The notes beneath the pieces are model-generated. The model had not been told where the DNA came from. It searched no databases and saw nothing but the letters and a program-made list of their open reading frames with translations. A stretch of DNA of 64,000 nucleotides from Arthrobacter ruber (GTDB taxonomy: Bacteria; Actinomycetota; Actinomycetes; Actinomycetales; Micrococcaceae), in contig NZ_PPTH01000017.1 in the NCBI RefSeq assembly GCF_002954225.1, forward strand, positions 5,311-69,310, in the 5' to 3' direction. Positions 7,175 to 19,967 of this stretch are shown here, in pieces. Numbering within the stretch: position 1 is the stretch's first letter; each line of letters starts with the position of its first letter. The position numbers and the translations under genes were made by a program.

Positions 7175-7262
7175 GTAGTGACACGGGGTGCTGCCCGCCA
7201 ATGGTGCAGCTGAGAATCGATACCCGTTGAACCTGATCTAGTTCGAACTAGCGAAGGGATGT
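7175..7262 (+). ncRNA. TPP riboswitch (THI element) upstream of thiM
   Basis: It contains CACGGGGTGC, GCTGAGA, ACCCGTTGAACCTGAT and GCGAAGGGA in the canonical order, and shares the GTAGTGACACGGGGTGC 5' end with the divergent copy. The 3' GAAGGGA doubles as the Shine-Dalgarno of thiM, so TPP binding should hide the ribosome site directly (translational control). Confidence 0.95.
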
Positions 7263-7267
7263 CGCGG

Positions 7268-8101
7268 ATGGCTATTCGCTATACATCATCGGATTGTGCC
7301 GCACTGCTCGAGGAGTCGAGGGCCCGGAGCCCTCTGGTGCAGATCATCACCAACGCGGTGGTGACCAACTTCACCGCCAATGTGCTGCTCGCCCTAGGGG
7401 CAGCTCCGGCGATGGTGGACATACCGGAGGAGGCCGGGCAATTCGCCTCCGTAGCATCGGGGCTCCTGGTCAATCTGGGCACCCCAGGGCAGGAGCAGCG
7501 GGCCGCGATGGTCGAGGCCGTGCAGGCCGCCGATACCGCCGGCACCCCATGGGTCCTCGATCCGGTGGCAATCGGATCTCTGACCGTCCGCACACACTTG
7601 GCCCATCAGCTTGCCACCCACCGCCCGAGCATCATCCGCGGCAACGCGTCGGAGATCCTGGCTCTGGCCGGGGTAGGAACCGGGGGCCGGGGAGTGGATT
7701 CAACCGAAGAGCCCGCCTCCGCTCTCGAGGCCGCCAGGCAGTTGGCTGCCTCGTCCGGGTCGGCGGTGGCGGTATCCGGTGCGGTCGACCTGTTCGTCGG
7801 ACCGGACGGACAGATGGTCGCTGCAGCCAATGGGAACTCCCTCCTGACCCGCGTCACGGGTGGCGGGTGCGCGTTGGGTGCGGTGATGGCCGCTTTCGCG
7901 TCGCTGACCGATGATGCAGTGTTGGCCGCGACAGCAGCCACCGGTGCTTACACCATCGCAGCGGAGCAGGCTGCGGCGCAGGCACACGGCCCGGGGAGCT
8001 TCGCGGTGAGCTTCCTCGACATGCTTGCAGGCCTCACACCTGACGACGTCATCATGAGGCTGGACCTCCGTTCCGTCGAAGCATCGGGCTCCGCACGATG
8101 A
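7268..8101 (+). CDS. thiM: Hydroxyethylthiazole kinase
   Basis: ThiM phosphorylates 4-methyl-5-(2-hydroxyethyl)thiazole in thiamine salvage. The 277-residue product has the family blocks [21 protein letters not shown] near the N-terminus and [13 protein letters not shown], with the conserved Cys, near residue 200. I place the start at ATG 7268, eight bases after the AAGGGA inside the riboswitch. The in-frame ATG at 7259 lies within the riboswitch itself. It overlaps thiE by four bases and opens the thiMED operon. Confidence 0.95.
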   Translation: MAIRYTSSDCAALLEESRARSPLVQIITNAVVTNFTANVLLALGAAPAMVDIPEEAGQFASVASGLLVNLGTPGQEQRAAMVEAVQAADTAGTPWVLDPVAIGSLTVRTHLAHQLATHRPSIIRGNASEILALAGVGTGGRGVDSTEEPASALEAARQLAASSGSAVAVSGAVDLFVGPDGQMVAAANGNSLLTRVTGGGCALGAVMAAFASLTDDAVLAATAATGAYTIAAEQAAAQAHGPGSFAVSFLDMLAGLTPDDVIMRLDLRSVEASGSAR

Positions 8102-8769
8102 TCCGCCAGGGCTTCAGGGCGGACCTCAGCCAGCACCTGCCGCTGTACCTGGTGACTGATACGGCGCAGTGCAGCCCACGATCGGTCGCGACAGTCGCGG
8201 CCGAGGCCGTGGCCGGCGGTGCCACGATGATCCAGGTGCGGGACAAGGAAGCCTCCGCGCGGGATCTGCTGCACCTGCTCGTGACTGTCGCGGATTCTGT
8301 CGGAGGCACCGTGCCGGTATTGGTCGATGACCGGGTGGATATCTTCCTGGCGGCTCGGGCCGCGGGAGCGCAGGTAGCCGGGGTGCATGTCGGTCAGTCC
8401 GACGTGCCGGCAGACCTCGTCCGGGCGCTGGTAGGACCGGAGACCATCGTCGGCTTGAGTGCGGCAACCACGGCCGAGATCCGGGCGGCGCACCGGCTGC
8501 CGGTCGGGATGGTGGATTACCTAGGGGTCGGTGCCATTCATGCGACCGCTACCAAGCCCGATCATCCTGAGCCCTTGGGGATCAGCGGCTTCAGTGCCCT
8601 CGTCACGGCAAGTTCCCTGCCGTGTGTCGCGATCGGGGGAATCAGTGGCGCTGATCTACGCCCTCTGCGAGATGCCGGTGCAGGCGGGGTGGCCGTCGTA
8701 TCCGCCATCTGCGCGTCGAAGGATCCCAGGTCCGCGGCAGAGGCGTTGAAGGAGGCATGGTGTTCCTGA
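8098..8769 (+). CDS. thiE: Thiamine-phosphate synthase
   Basis: ThiE joins HMP-PP and thiazole phosphate into thiamine phosphate. The 223-residue TIM-barrel protein shows QVRDKEAS (substrate phosphate contacts), [21 protein letters not shown] and [10 protein letters not shown], in the usual order. Its ATG overlaps the thiM stop (ATGA), and its end overlaps thiD by 13 bases. All three genes together give a salvage pathway from HMP and thiazole; thiC and thiG are not in the window. Confidence 0.95.
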   Translation: MIRQGFRADLSQHLPLYLVTDTAQCSPRSVATVAAEAVAGGATMIQVRDKEASARDLLHLLVTVADSVGGTVPVLVDDRVDIFLAARAAGAQVAGVHVGQSDVPADLVRALVGPETIVGLSAATTAEIRAAHRLPVGMVDYLGVGAIHATATKPDHPEPLGISGFSALVTASSLPCVAIGGISGADLRPLRDAGAGGVAVVSAICASKDPRSAAEALKEAWCS

Positions 8770-9653
8770 ATGATCTGAACCCGCGTGAAGTTCCTCGGAT
8801 TCTCAGCATCGCCGGAACCGACCCGACCGGTGGCGCGGGCATTCAGGCCGACCTGAAGAGCATCGCCGCCCTCGGCGGATATGGAATGGCGGTCGTCACG
8901 TCCCTGGTGGCGCAGAACACGCGGGGCGTTCGTTCCGTCCACACCCCACCACCGACGTTCCTCGGAGAACAACTCGACGCGGTCAGTGACGATGTGACGA
9001 TCGATGCGGTGAAGATCGGCATGCTGGGAGACGTAGCGACCATCACCGTTGTCCGGGAATGGCTCGGCCGGGCACAGCCGCCTCTGGTGGTGCTGGATCC
9101 TGTCATGGTTGCCACCAGCGGGGACCGGCTCCTGGCCGCTGACGCCGAGACCGCGTTGCGCGAACTGGTCGGCCAGGCTCACTTGGTGACCCCCAACCTT
9201 CCCGAACTAGCCGTCCTGGTGGGCGGACCGATCACCGCACAGTGGCCCGTAGCTCTCGACCAGGCCCGAGAACTGTCCACTACCTCCGGAACGGTGGTGC
9301 TCGTCAAGGGCGGCCACCTGGACGCCGAGGGCAGCCCCGACGCACTCGTCGACACCTCCGGACGACTGGGAAGCACCCACGACGGAGAGGTCTTCGAGAT
9401 CATCACCCCCCGGGTGGACACCAGGAATTCACACGGAACCGGGTGTTCACTGTCCTCCGCCATCGCCACCGTGATGGCGAGGACCGGCGATTGGACCCGC
9501 GCACTCTCCGACACCAAGAACTGGCTGCAGGATGCCCTTACCCATGCCGATGAACTGCAGGTCGGGCAGGGCAACGGACCCATCAACCACTTCCACCAGC
9601 TCTGGGCGGAAGCCGAGACCCACCCAAGTCGACACGACAGCAGGATGGATTAG
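8757..9653 (+). CDS. thiD: Hydroxymethylpyrimidine/phosphomethylpyrimidine kinase
   Basis: ThiD phosphorylates HMP twice to HMP-PP. The ribokinase-type motifs are SIAGTDPTGGAGIQADLKS, VLDPVMVATSGDRLL, TPNLPE and the anion hole/catalytic NSHGTGCSLSSA. The AAGGAGG Shine-Dalgarno at 8749-8755 is only one base before ATG 8757, so initiation may really use GTG 8760. It is the third gene of the riboswitch-controlled operon. The product is about 298 residues, normal for a single-domain ThiD. Confidence 0.95.
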   Translation: MVFLNDLNPREVPRILSIAGTDPTGGAGIQADLKSIAALGGYGMAVVTSLVAQNTRGVRSVHTPPPTFLGEQLDAVSDDVTIDAVKIGMLGDVATITVVREWLGRAQPPLVVLDPVMVATSGDRLLAADAETALRELVGQAHLVTPNLPELAVLVGGPITAQWPVALDQARELSTTSGTVVLVKGGHLDAEGSPDALVDTSGRLGSTHDGEVFEIITPRVDTRNSHGTGCSLSSAIATVMARTGDWTRALSDTKNWLQDALTHADELQVGQGNGPINHFHQLWAEAETHPSRHDSRMD

Positions 9654-9791
9654 GAGTACGGATCAGCGAGGGGCTGGCCTGCATCGAGACGCAGACAGAA
9701 CGTCCCTCTGCGAGGAGCGTCGGGTTCGACGAGGCGCGCTGCCGTTGCTCGCCGCGTGGGAGAGGGAGTGGATCCGACCGCGCCCGCGGTT

Positions 9792-11144
9792 CTAGAGGTA
9801 CGGCTCCACGTTCTGCTCGAAGGAGCGCTGGATCGCGGTGCTGGCGGTCGCGAAGGCCGTCGCAGGGTCGCCCTGCTGCAGGATGATGCTCTCCAGCGCC
9901 GTCGTCAGCTCCTTGTCCCCGCCCGGCACGAACACGCGGCCCCAGTCCTGAACACGCGTGGTCTCGAGCTGGTCCACGGCGGTACGGAACTGCGGTGACT
10001 TCGCGTACACCTCGGCCATGATGCTGCTGTCGCGTGCCGAGGTCCGCACGGGCATGTAGCCGGTGTTCGAGGAGAAGTATGCGGTGCTGTCGGTGCTCGT
10101 GAGGAACCTGAGGAACATGCCCGCGGCGAGCTGCTGCTCCGGCGTACGGTCCGCGCTGATGGCCACCCCGGTACCGCCCGTGGGACAGGCCGGACCTTCG
10201 GGACCCGCCGGGAGGAACCCGGTGCCCACCTCGAACTTCGCGGCCTTCAGGATCCCGGTCAGCGAACCGGTGGAGGCGATCGTGCAGCCCGTGAGCCCAG
10301 CACCGAAGTCGACGGCGTTGTCGGTCGCCGCGATGGCGGCCACCCTGTCCTCGAAGATCATGGACTGCACGAACTTCGCGGCGTCCAGGGCCTCCGGGGT
10401 GTCCAGCGTCATGGTCCACTCGTCCGAGTACGCGCCTCCCCTGCCCCAGAGGAAGTTGCAGAACCACCAGGCGGCCCACGAGGTGCCCTTGCCGAGGCCG
10501 AGCGGCGTGATGCCACCGGCGGCGAGCTTCGGGGCCCACTCCATGAACTCGTCCCATGTCTCGGGCGAGCGGTCCGGCAGGCCCGCCGCGGCCCAGGCGT
10601 CCTTGTTGTAGTAGAACAGCGGGGTGGACCGCGCATAGGGCACGGCCCAGTGTGCGTCCTTGAACCGGTAGTCGCTGTAGAGCGTCTCGTTGTAGTCCGC
10701 GGTATCGAACCCGAGGTGCTCCGCGATCTGATCCATGGGCAGGGTCTGCCCGTTGATCATGTAGCGGAACCACCACACGTCACTGGCGACGACGACGTCA
10801 GGCCCGTTGCCGGTGCCCGTGGCGGCCTGGAACTTCTGGGCCACCTCGTCGTAGTTGGCCCCCGCCGTGACGAGGTTGACGTTGATGCCGCTCTCGGCCG
10901 TGAAGCGCCTGATCAGCTCCTCCTCGACGGGCCTGGAGGCACCCGGATGGTTGCTCCACCAGGTGATCTCCTTCGCGGGGGTGACCGACGCCCAGTCGGT
11001 GGCGGCTTCCGTGGCGGCACCGCCGGAGACGTCGGAGCTGACGGACGGGCCGCTGCAGGCTGCGAGTGCGGCGGCGCCCCCGAATAGCGCGGTGAACTGG
11101 AGCAACTGGCGGCGGTCGAGGTCGATCTGCGGGCGCGGGGACAT
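9792..11144 (-). CDS. Sugar ABC transporter substrate-binding lipoprotein (UgpB-like)
   Basis: This 450-residue extracytoplasmic binding protein belongs to the family-1 solute-binding proteins. The N-terminus has twin arginines (DRRQLLQF) and a lipobox ending at Cys30 (ALAAC), so it is probably a Tat-exported lipoprotein. The body shows the usual hinge features (FYYNKDAW, WDEFMEWA). I chose ATG 11144 because an AGGAG lies five bases upstream; an earlier in-frame ATG at 11207 would put 21 unlikely residues before the signal. It is the last gene of an ugpA-ugpE-ugpB order. A sugar or glycerophosphodiester is likely, but the substrate is not determined. Confidence 0.9.
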   Translation of the reverse strand: MSPRPQIDLDRRQLLQFTALFGGAAALAACSGPSVSSDVSGGAATEAATDWASVTPAKEITWWSNHPGASRPVEEELIRRFTAESGINVNLVTAGANYDEVAQKFQAATGTGNGPDVVVASDVWWFRYMINGQTLPMDQIAEHLGFDTADYNETLYSDYRFKDAHWAVPYARSTPLFYYNKDAWAAAGLPDRSPETWDEFMEWAPKLAAGGITPLGLGKGTSWAAWWFCNFLWGRGGAYSDEWTMTLDTPEALDAAKFVQSMIFEDRVAAIAATDNAVDFGAGLTGCTIASTGSLTGILKAAKFEVGTGFLPAGPEGPACPTGGTGVAISADRTPEQQLAAGMFLRFLTSTDSTAYFSSNTGYMPVRTSARDSSIMAEVYAKSPQFRTAVDQLETTRVQDWGRVFVPGGDKELTTALESIILQQGDPATAFATASTAIQRSFEQNVEPYL

Positions 11145-11190
11145 GGTGACTCCTGGGTGGTAGGGCTGTATCGGAGGGAACAGGTGGGGT

Positions 11191-12048
11191 TCAGCCGGTG
11201 ACGGCACCGGCGGTGAGGCCGGAGACGATCCGCTTCTGCAGGGCGAAGAAGGCGATGAGGACGGGGGCGGTCACGAGCACCGTGGCGGCCATGAGGACGC
11301 CCCAGTCGGCCATGCCGTCGTTGTTCTGCAGCAGCGTGAGTCCCACGGGAAGGGTCATCATCTCGGCGCGGTCGACGACGAGCAGCGGCCACAGGTACTC
11401 GTTCCACTCGGCGACGATCGACACGAGGGCCACGGCGGCGATGGTCGGGGCCGAGATCGGGACGAGGAAGCGCCACAGGCGCGTCCAGTGGCCGGCGCCG
11501 TCGAGCGCGGCCGCCTCGAGGATGGAGGCAGGCAGTGTGAGGAAGTGCTGGCGGAAGAGGAAGGTGCCGAAGGCGCTCGCGAGGCCGGGCACGATGATGC
11601 CCTGGTAGGTGTTGATCCAGCCGAGCTCGGCCACGAGCGTGTAGTTGGGGATGATGACGATCTGCTGCGGCACGAGCAGCGCGAAGATCACCACGCCGAA
11701 GACGAGCTTCTTGAGCGGGAAGTCCAGGAAGACGAGCGCGTACGCCGTCGTCAGGCCCAGCATCATCTTGAGGCCGGCGCCGATCACGGTGGTGATGGCG
11801 CTGTTGAGGAAGAAGTTCCCGAAGGGCACGGCGTTGATCGCCGATGCGTAGTTCGTGGCATCCACCGTGGCGGGCAGCCACTGGATGGGTGAGCTGTAGA
11901 TCTCGTCGGGGTCCTTGAAGCCCGCCAGCACCATCCAGACCAGGGGCAGGACCATGACGGCCACCGCGACCGCCAGCGTGAGGTAGCTCCCCCAGGGGGT
12001 GGGTGTCCGGCGCCGCGCGACGCCCGCCTGCGTTGTCGTGGCACCCAT
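11191..12048 (-). CDS. Sugar ABC transporter permease (UgpE/MalG-like)
   Basis: This 285-residue inner-membrane permease has about six hydrophobic segments. The cytoplasmic EAA loop is EAAALDGAGHWTRLWRFLVP, the ATPase contact. It starts at ATG 12048, sharing one base with the stop of the partner permease (TGATG), so the two are coupled. The C-terminus ends QKRIVSGLTAGAVTG as is usual for MalG-type proteins. No MsmK/UgpC ATPase is encoded nearby, so a shared ATPase elsewhere is expected. Confidence 0.92.
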   Translation of the reverse strand: MGATTTQAGVARRRTPTPWGSYLTLAVAVAVMVLPLVWMVLAGFKDPDEIYSSPIQWLPATVDATNYASAINAVPFGNFFLNSAITTVIGAGLKMMLGLTTAYALVFLDFPLKKLVFGVVIFALLVPQQIVIIPNYTLVAELGWINTYQGIIVPGLASAFGTFLFRQHFLTLPASILEAAALDGAGHWTRLWRFLVPISAPTIAAVALVSIVAEWNEYLWPLLVVDRAEMMTLPVGLTLLQNNDGMADWGVLMAATVLVTAPVLIAFFALQKRIVSGLTAGAVTG

Positions 12049-13040
12049 CAGTAGTGCACCTTCCTGTCGACGTACTTCAGCTGGGCGAACGTCACGAGCA
12101 GCAGGACCGCGAAGAGGATGGTGGCGACCGCCGACGAATAGCCGGCGCGCCCGCTCTGGAAGCCCTCCTGATAGATCTGGTACATCATCGTGGTGGTCCC
12201 CCCGAGCGGTCCTCCCTTGGTCATGGCCTGGATGATGTCGAAGGACTGCAGCGACGTCAGCAGCGTGGTGATGGCGAGGAAGAACGTGGTGGGACCGAGC
12301 AGCGGCAGCACGATGGACCGGAAGGACCGCAGGGATGTCGCCCCGTCGATCGAGGCGGCTTCCACGAGGTCCCGCGGCACCGATTGCAGGGCGGCCAGAT
12401 AGATGAGCGCCACGTAGCCCACGTTCTTCCACAGGTAGACCACGATCACCATGGCGAGCGCCCACTGCGGGTCGTTGTACCAGTCCGGCGAGGCGAGGCC
12501 CACGAGCCGCAGCAGGGCCGCGGTGACACCGAAGTTCGGATCGAACACGAAGAGCCAGAGCAGCCCGACGGCGACGCCGGACAGCACGTACGGCGCGACG
12601 ACGACGGTCCGCGCAGCGCCGGTGCCGCGCAGCCTGCGGTTGAGGACGAGCGCGAGGAGGAGCCCGATCACCATGCCGCCGCCCACGGTGGCGAGCGTGA
12701 AGACGAGCGTCACGGCGATGATCCGGGGCGTCGTCGGGTCCGTGAACCAGTCGGCGTAGTTCTGGAAGCCGACGGGCATGGCGACCGCCGAGCCGATGTT
12801 CCACTGCAGCGTCGAGTAGTACAGGGACTGCAGGAGCGGCTTGTAGGTGAAGATCACCAGCAGGGCCACGTTGGGCCCCGCGAAGAGCAGGAACAGCAGC
12901 CAGGCTTTCCAGGGGGTCCGGCGCCTGCGCTGCACCGGCCGCGGAGCAGGGCCGGCGGCGGGCGTCGACGGCGGTGACCTGTGGCCGGTCCGCTCCCTCG
13001 GTCCACCGGAGACCACGGGGGTGTCCGTCACCTGTTCCAT
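12048..13040 (-). CDS. Sugar ABC transporter permease (UgpA/MalF-like)
   Basis: This 330-residue permease has a proline- and arginine-rich cytoplasmic N-terminus of about 45 residues and then about six hydrophobic segments. The EAA loop reads EAASIDGATSLRSFRSIVLP. Typical family pieces are YKPLLQSLYYS near the first helix and SFDIIQAMTKGGP near the end. It is the first gene of the importer operon. The 265 bases upstream (13041-13305) hold its promoter region, but no regulator gene or clear operator was seen. Confidence 0.92.
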   Translation of the reverse strand: MEQVTDTPVVSGGPRERTGHRSPPSTPAAGPAPRPVQRRRRTPWKAWLLFLLFAGPNVALLVIFTYKPLLQSLYYSTLQWNIGSAVAMPVGFQNYADWFTDPTTPRIIAVTLVFTLATVGGGMVIGLLLALVLNRRLRGTGAARTVVVAPYVLSGVAVGLLWLFVFDPNFGVTAALLRLVGLASPDWYNDPQWALAMVIVVYLWKNVGYVALIYLAALQSVPRDLVEAASIDGATSLRSFRSIVLPLLGPTTFFLAITTLLTSLQSFDIIQAMTKGGPLGGTTTMMYQIYQEGFQSGRAGYSSAVATILFAVLLLVTFAQLKYVDRKVHY

Positions 13041-13305
13041 CGCTCGCCCTTCACTCCGCCTGCTCGAACTCTTGCAAGGCTAGGGGCGCCGAGTGCCCGA
13101 AATCCCTGGAACGGCGGCGTCCGGCGGACTTGTCCGGCAGAGTTCACCCGGCATTAAGGCGCGCTGCCTCCTGTTATCCTGCCGGTCACCCACTCGGTCC
13201 GATCGGCGGCAGGAAGGTCGGTGACGTAGTCCTCGGTGGAGATTCCGCCCTGCGCTCGTGCAGTGTCCGGGTGAGCCGGCACGGCGCGGCGTCGCGCCTC
13301 CGGAC

Positions 13306-14085
13306 CTAGCCGGCGGACCGCGTGAGTCCGGAGGAGACGAGCTCCGCGAGGTCGTTGAAGCTGTACAGGTGCACTCCCGCGTAGCCGGCGCCGTCGAGTG
13401 CGGCCACCAGCGGCGCCGGATCGTAGGACGCCGAGGAGAGCAGCTGCCGGACCACCGAGCCGGCGCCCGCTCCGCCCACCGATCGCCGGAGGAACCCGAG
13501 TGACTGGCCTACCCCGATCCGTCCGGCGAGCCGGACGAGGCGGCTCATGCGCACGGGCCCGGGGACACCGGCCCACACCGGCAGACCGATGCCCGCCTCG
13601 CGCAGCCGGGACGGGTAGGCGCGCAGTGTGGCGGGCGAGAAACAGAGCTGGGTGACGCACCAGGACGCCAGTTCCTGCTTGGCGCGCAGCGTCCGGGCCA
13701 GCTCCGCATCGGACGTCCCGGGGTGTCCCTCGGGGTAGACGGCGATCCCCATGCGCAGGGTCCCGCCCGAGAGGTCGGCGATGTCCTCCATCAATGCGCC
13801 GCTCCACGTATAGGGACCCGCGGGTTCGGCGGCGTCTCCGCCGACCACGAACACGTCTGTGATGCCGGCGTCACCGCACTGCGCCACGTACCGGGCGAGC
13901 TCGGCGCGGTCCGTGACCGAACGGGCGGCCAGATGCGGGATCACCGTGTACCCGGCTCCTGCCAGGCCCACCGCCACCTCCACCGCCTTCCGCGGACCAT
14001 GCTGCGGCAGGCACGTGACGGTCACGGCTGCGGGAGCGGGCACGTGCGCGCGCAACCGTTCCACGAGGCCGTCCCCGGGAACCAC
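13306..14085 (-). CDS. Methylenetetrahydrofolate reductase-like protein
   Basis: This divergent MetF-family TIM-barrel protein of about 260 residues is likely FAD-dependent. Recognisable stretches are VTVTCLPQHG, VIPHLAARSV, DVFVVGGDA and LPVWAGVPGPV. It is the fourth gene after gcvP, gcvT and sdaA, so it probably handles the one-carbon units released from glycine. The annotated GTG (14085) falls inside the first expected beta strand (RIEVVPG). The frame is open upstream to just before the sdaA stop without ATG, GTG or TTG. A CTG at 14118 has GGAG seven bases upstream and would restore the usual N-terminus, so initiation at CTG is plausible. Confidence 0.75.
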   Translation of the reverse strand: MVPGDGLVERLRAHVPAPAAVTVTCLPQHGPRKAVEVAVGLAGAGYTVIPHLAARSVTDRAELARYVAQCGDAGITDVFVVGGDAAEPAGPYTWSGALMEDIADLSGGTLRMGIAVYPEGHPGTSDAELARTLRAKQELASWCVTQLCFSPATLRAYPSRLREAGIGLPVWAGVPGPVRMSRLVRLAGRIGVGQSLGFLRRSVGGAGAGSVVRQLLSSASYDPAPLVAALDGAGYAGVHLYSFNDLAELVSSGLTRSAG

Positions 14086-14119
14086 CTCGATGCGGACGGG
14101 CAGCCCGGCCGTGCTCAGG

Positions 14120-15490
14120 TCAGCACTCCACGACGTTCAGCGCCAGCCCGCCGCGTGCGGTCTCCTTGTACTTGTCCATCATGTCCGCACCCGTATCACG
14201 CATGGTCTTGATCGCCACGTCGAGGGACACGTGGTGCTGCCCGTCGCCGCGCACGGCCATGCGCGCTGCGGTGATGGCCTTCATGGCCCCGACGGCGTTC
14301 CGCTCGATGCAGGGGATCTGCACGAGTCCGCCCACGGGATCGCACGTCAGCCCGAGGTTGTGCTCGATCCCGATCTCGGCGGCGTTCTCCACCTGCTCGG
14401 GCGTCCCGCCGAGGACCTCGGCCAGCGCACCGGCGGCCATGGCGCATGCCGAACCCACCTCTCCCTGGCAGCCCACCTCGGCCCCGGAGATCGAGGCGTT
14501 CTTCTTGAACAGTGATCCGATGGCCGTGGCGGCGAGCAGGAAGCGCACCACGCCGTCGTCGTCCGCTCCCGGCACGAAGTCCACGTAGTACTTCAGGACC
14601 GCCGGGATGATCCCGGCGGCACCGTTGGTGGGCGCGGTGACCACGCGGCCGCCCGCGGCGTTCTCCTCGTTGACCGCGAGGGCGAACAGCGTGACCCATT
14701 CCATGGTGCCGAGCCGGTCGGAGGGGTCGTCGGCCTTCTCGAGCAGTTGGCGCTGCCGCTCGGCGCGGCGGCGTACGCTCAGGCCGCCCGGCAGGATGCC
14801 GCCGGTGGTGGTACCGCGCCGGATGGTGTCCTGCATGACGGCCCAGATCTCCAGCAGGCCGGCCCGCACATCGGCCTCCGGGCGCCAGGCCCGCTCGTTG
14901 GCGAGGACGACGTCGGAGAAGGACCAGCCCGTGGACCGGCAGATGTCCAGCAACTGGTCCGCGGTGTCGAAGGGGTGGGACGCCGGCAGGGGGGCGAGAT
15001 CGGCCGTCTCCGTACCGATCTGGTCCTCGTTGAGAACGAACCCACCACCGACCGAGAAGTATTCCCTCACCCGCATAATGCCCTGTGCGGAATATGCCGA
15101 GAATCGCATACCGTTGGTGTGGTAGTCGAGGCGCTGTCTGCGGTGCAGCACGACGTCGGTCTCGGGGTCGAAGGAGATCCGGTACCCGGCGGCCAGATTC
15201 AGTGACCGGCACTCGCCGATGCAGGCCACTCGGGCGTCGGCGGACGTCGGATCCACGAGGTGCGGCTGGTCCCCCTCGAGTCCGAGCAGGACCGCCTTCA
15301 CGGTCCCGTGACCGTGCCCGGTGACCCCGAGCGACCCGAAGAGGTCCACCTGCACACGCTGCACGTCGGGCAGCATCCCCTCGGCACGGAGCAGCTCGGT
15401 GAACAGGTACGCGGCGGTCATCGGTCCGCCGGTGTGCGAGCTGGAAGGGCCGATGCCGATCTTGAAGAGGTCGAAGGCGCTGATCGTCAC
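14120..15490 (-). CDS. sdaA: L-serine ammonia-lyase (iron-sulfur type)
   Basis: This enzyme deaminates L-serine to pyruvate. The 456-residue single-chain form begins [20 protein letters not shown], the beta-domain signature. Its C-terminal alpha domain has the cysteines expected for the [4Fe-4S] cluster ([21 protein letters not shown]). It starts at GTG 15490, overlapping the gcvT stop as GTGA. In this operon glycine cleavage gives methylene-THF, serine hydroxymethylation gives serine, and SdaA drains it to pyruvate. The glycine riboswitch upstream of gcvP should therefore also drive sdaA. Confidence 0.95.
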   Translation of the reverse strand: MTISAFDLFKIGIGPSSSHTGGPMTAAYLFTELLRAEGMLPDVQRVQVDLFGSLGVTGHGHGTVKAVLLGLEGDQPHLVDPTSADARVACIGECRSLNLAAGYRISFDPETDVVLHRRQRLDYHTNGMRFSAYSAQGIMRVREYFSVGGGFVLNEDQIGTETADLAPLPASHPFDTADQLLDICRSTGWSFSDVVLANERAWRPEADVRAGLLEIWAVMQDTIRRGTTTGGILPGGLSVRRRAERQRQLLEKADDPSDRLGTMEWVTLFALAVNEENAAGGRVVTAPTNGAAGIIPAVLKYYVDFVPGADDDGVVRFLLAATAIGSLFKKNASISGAEVGCQGEVGSACAMAAGALAEVLGGTPEQVENAAEIGIEHNLGLTCDPVGGLVQIPCIERNAVGAMKAITAARMAVRGDGQHHVSLDVAIKTMRDTGADMMDKYKETARGGLALNVVEC

Positions 15491-16620
15491 TGCGCGCTAC
15501 CGGCGGGCTTCTCGCGCCTGTAGAACGGGGTGGCGATCACGGTGAAGGGCTCCGGGCGGCCGCGCAGGTCCACCTGCACCTGCGTACCGGGATCGGAGTA
15601 CTCCGACGCCACGTAGGCCAGGGCCACCGGATAGCCGAGGGTCGGGCTCGGCAGGCCGGAGGTCACCGATCCCACCCGCGTGCCGTCGACGACGACGTCG
15701 TACCCGGCGCGCGCCGACCGGCGGCCCACGGCGCGCAGGCCTACGAGGCGTCGCGCGGGCTCGACGGCCTTGAGCGGCTCGAGGACCGAACGCCCCACGA
15801 AGTCGTCGGCCTTCTTGGTACTCACCACAGGTCCGAGGCCTGCCTCGAAGGGGTTGGTCCCGAGGCCGAGCTCGTGCCCGTAGAGGGGCATGCCGGCCTC
15901 CAGCCGCAGGGAGTCGCGAGCCGCGAGGCCGCAGGGCAGCAGCCCGTGGGCACTCCCCGCCCGCAGTGCCTCGTCCCAGAGGCGTACGGCGAAGCCGCTG
16001 CCGATGAAGATCTCGAAGCCGTCCTCCCCGGTGTACCCGGTGCGCGCCAGCAGGACGGGCAGGCCGGCGAGCTCGAGCTCCACGGCGGCGTAGTACTTCA
16101 GGCCCCGGATCGTGTCCGCGTCCTCGGGCCGCGCGAGGTCCAGGAGCACCGCCTCGGCCGTGGGGCCCTGCACGGCGATCAGGGCCGTGGCCTCGGACTG
16201 GTCCTCGACGGCGACGTCGAAGCCCTTGGCCCGTACGCGCAGTTCCTCCGCGACGACGCCCGCGTTGGAGGCGTTGGGCACCACCAGGAAGGAGTCCTCG
16301 GCGAGACGGTACGTGATGAGGTCGTCGATCACGCCTCCCTCGGGTGTGCAGATCAGCGAGTACTTCGCCTTCCCGACGGCGATGACCGCGAGATTGCTGA
16401 CCAGGGCGTAGTTGAGGAACTCGCCCGCCTCGGGACCGGTGACGAGCACCTCGCCCATGTGGGACAGGTCGAAGAGCCCCGCCGCCTTCCGGACGGTGTG
16501 GTGTTCCTGGAGTTCGCTGCGGTACTTCAGCGGCATCTGCCACCCGCCGAAGTCGGTGAACGATGCGCCGTGCGCCTCGTGCTGTGTGTGGAGGGCCGTG
16601 TGTCTGCTCTGCTCGCTCAA
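15487..16620 (-). CDS. gcvT: Glycine cleavage system T protein (aminomethyltransferase)
   Basis: GcvT moves the aminomethyl group from the lipoyl H protein to tetrahydrofolate. The 377-residue product shows [40 protein letters not shown] and a normal C-terminal barrel. No ATG is available after the gcvP stop. The start is TTG 16620 (MSEQSRH), seven bases after gcvP, with AGGAA just upstream. A longer reading from within gcvP is a shadow. The H-protein gene (gcvH), often part of such operons, is not here. Confidence 0.93.
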   Translation of the reverse strand: MSEQSRHTALHTQHEAHGASFTDFGGWQMPLKYRSELQEHHTVRKAAGLFDLSHMGEVLVTGPEAGEFLNYALVSNLAVIAVGKAKYSLICTPEGGVIDDLITYRLAEDSFLVVPNASNAGVVAEELRVRAKGFDVAVEDQSEATALIAVQGPTAEAVLLDLARPEDADTIRGLKYYAAVELELAGLPVLLARTGYTGEDGFEIFIGSGFAVRLWDEALRAGSAHGLLPCGLAARDSLRLEAGMPLYGHELGLGTNPFEAGLGPVVSTKKADDFVGRSVLEPLKAVEPARRLVGLRAVGRRSARAGYDVVVDGTRVGSVTSGLPSPTLGYPVALAYVASEYSDPGTQVQVDLRGRPEPFTVIATPFYRREKPAGSAQ

Positions 16621-16627
16621 GGGGTTC

Positions 16628-19495
<2,868 letters not shown>

Positions 19496-19547
19496 GGGAA
19501 CTCCGTACGTCAGATGGGAGCGCGGGCGCGCGTGCCTGGTCGAGTTC

Positions 19548-19742
19548 CTCCCCGCTCTGTGTGGGACCTGAGAGTTTCCGCAGGACTCCGCGCCTGCTTG
19601 CACCGTCGGTGAGCACCGGACCGCGTCCGGGCTGCTTTCCAGAGTTGCCTATCCGCAGCGGTACTTCGGCCTGAGAGATTCCTGGGGAGGATTTGCTCCT
19701 ACGGCGCCTGCCGGTGTGTGGTCAACGGCAGAACTCTCCCGC
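19548..19742 (-). ncRNA. Tandem glycine riboswitch (gcvT motif)
   Basis: On the minus strand, from 19742 downward, the first aptamer has GGGAGAGTTC, GGAGCAAATCCTCCCC, GGAATCTCTCAGGC and the linker with GGCAACTCTGG. The second has CTCTGGAAAG, ACGGTGCAAGC, GGAAACTCTCAGGTCCC and ACAGAGCGGGGAGG. Two aptamers in series fit cooperative glycine sensing. It ends about 50 bases before gcvP and should turn the operon on with glycine. Confidence 0.95.
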
Positions 19743-19967
19743 TGCAGATCGATGGCGTATTCAGTTGGGTCGTGCGGCTGTGAGCCGCCCCACAGCTTAC
19801 CGCGCGGGCCGGACACGAGGCAAAGACACCCCGCGCCGACGGAACAGTACCCGAGGCCGGGGAGCCGTGGAAGGGGTTGTGCACAAAGGCCGGCGGAGCC
19901 CTCCCGCTCGCGGCCTGCCGCAGCTAGCGTGAGAACACCCGCACTTCCGGCACCAGGAGTATCACCG

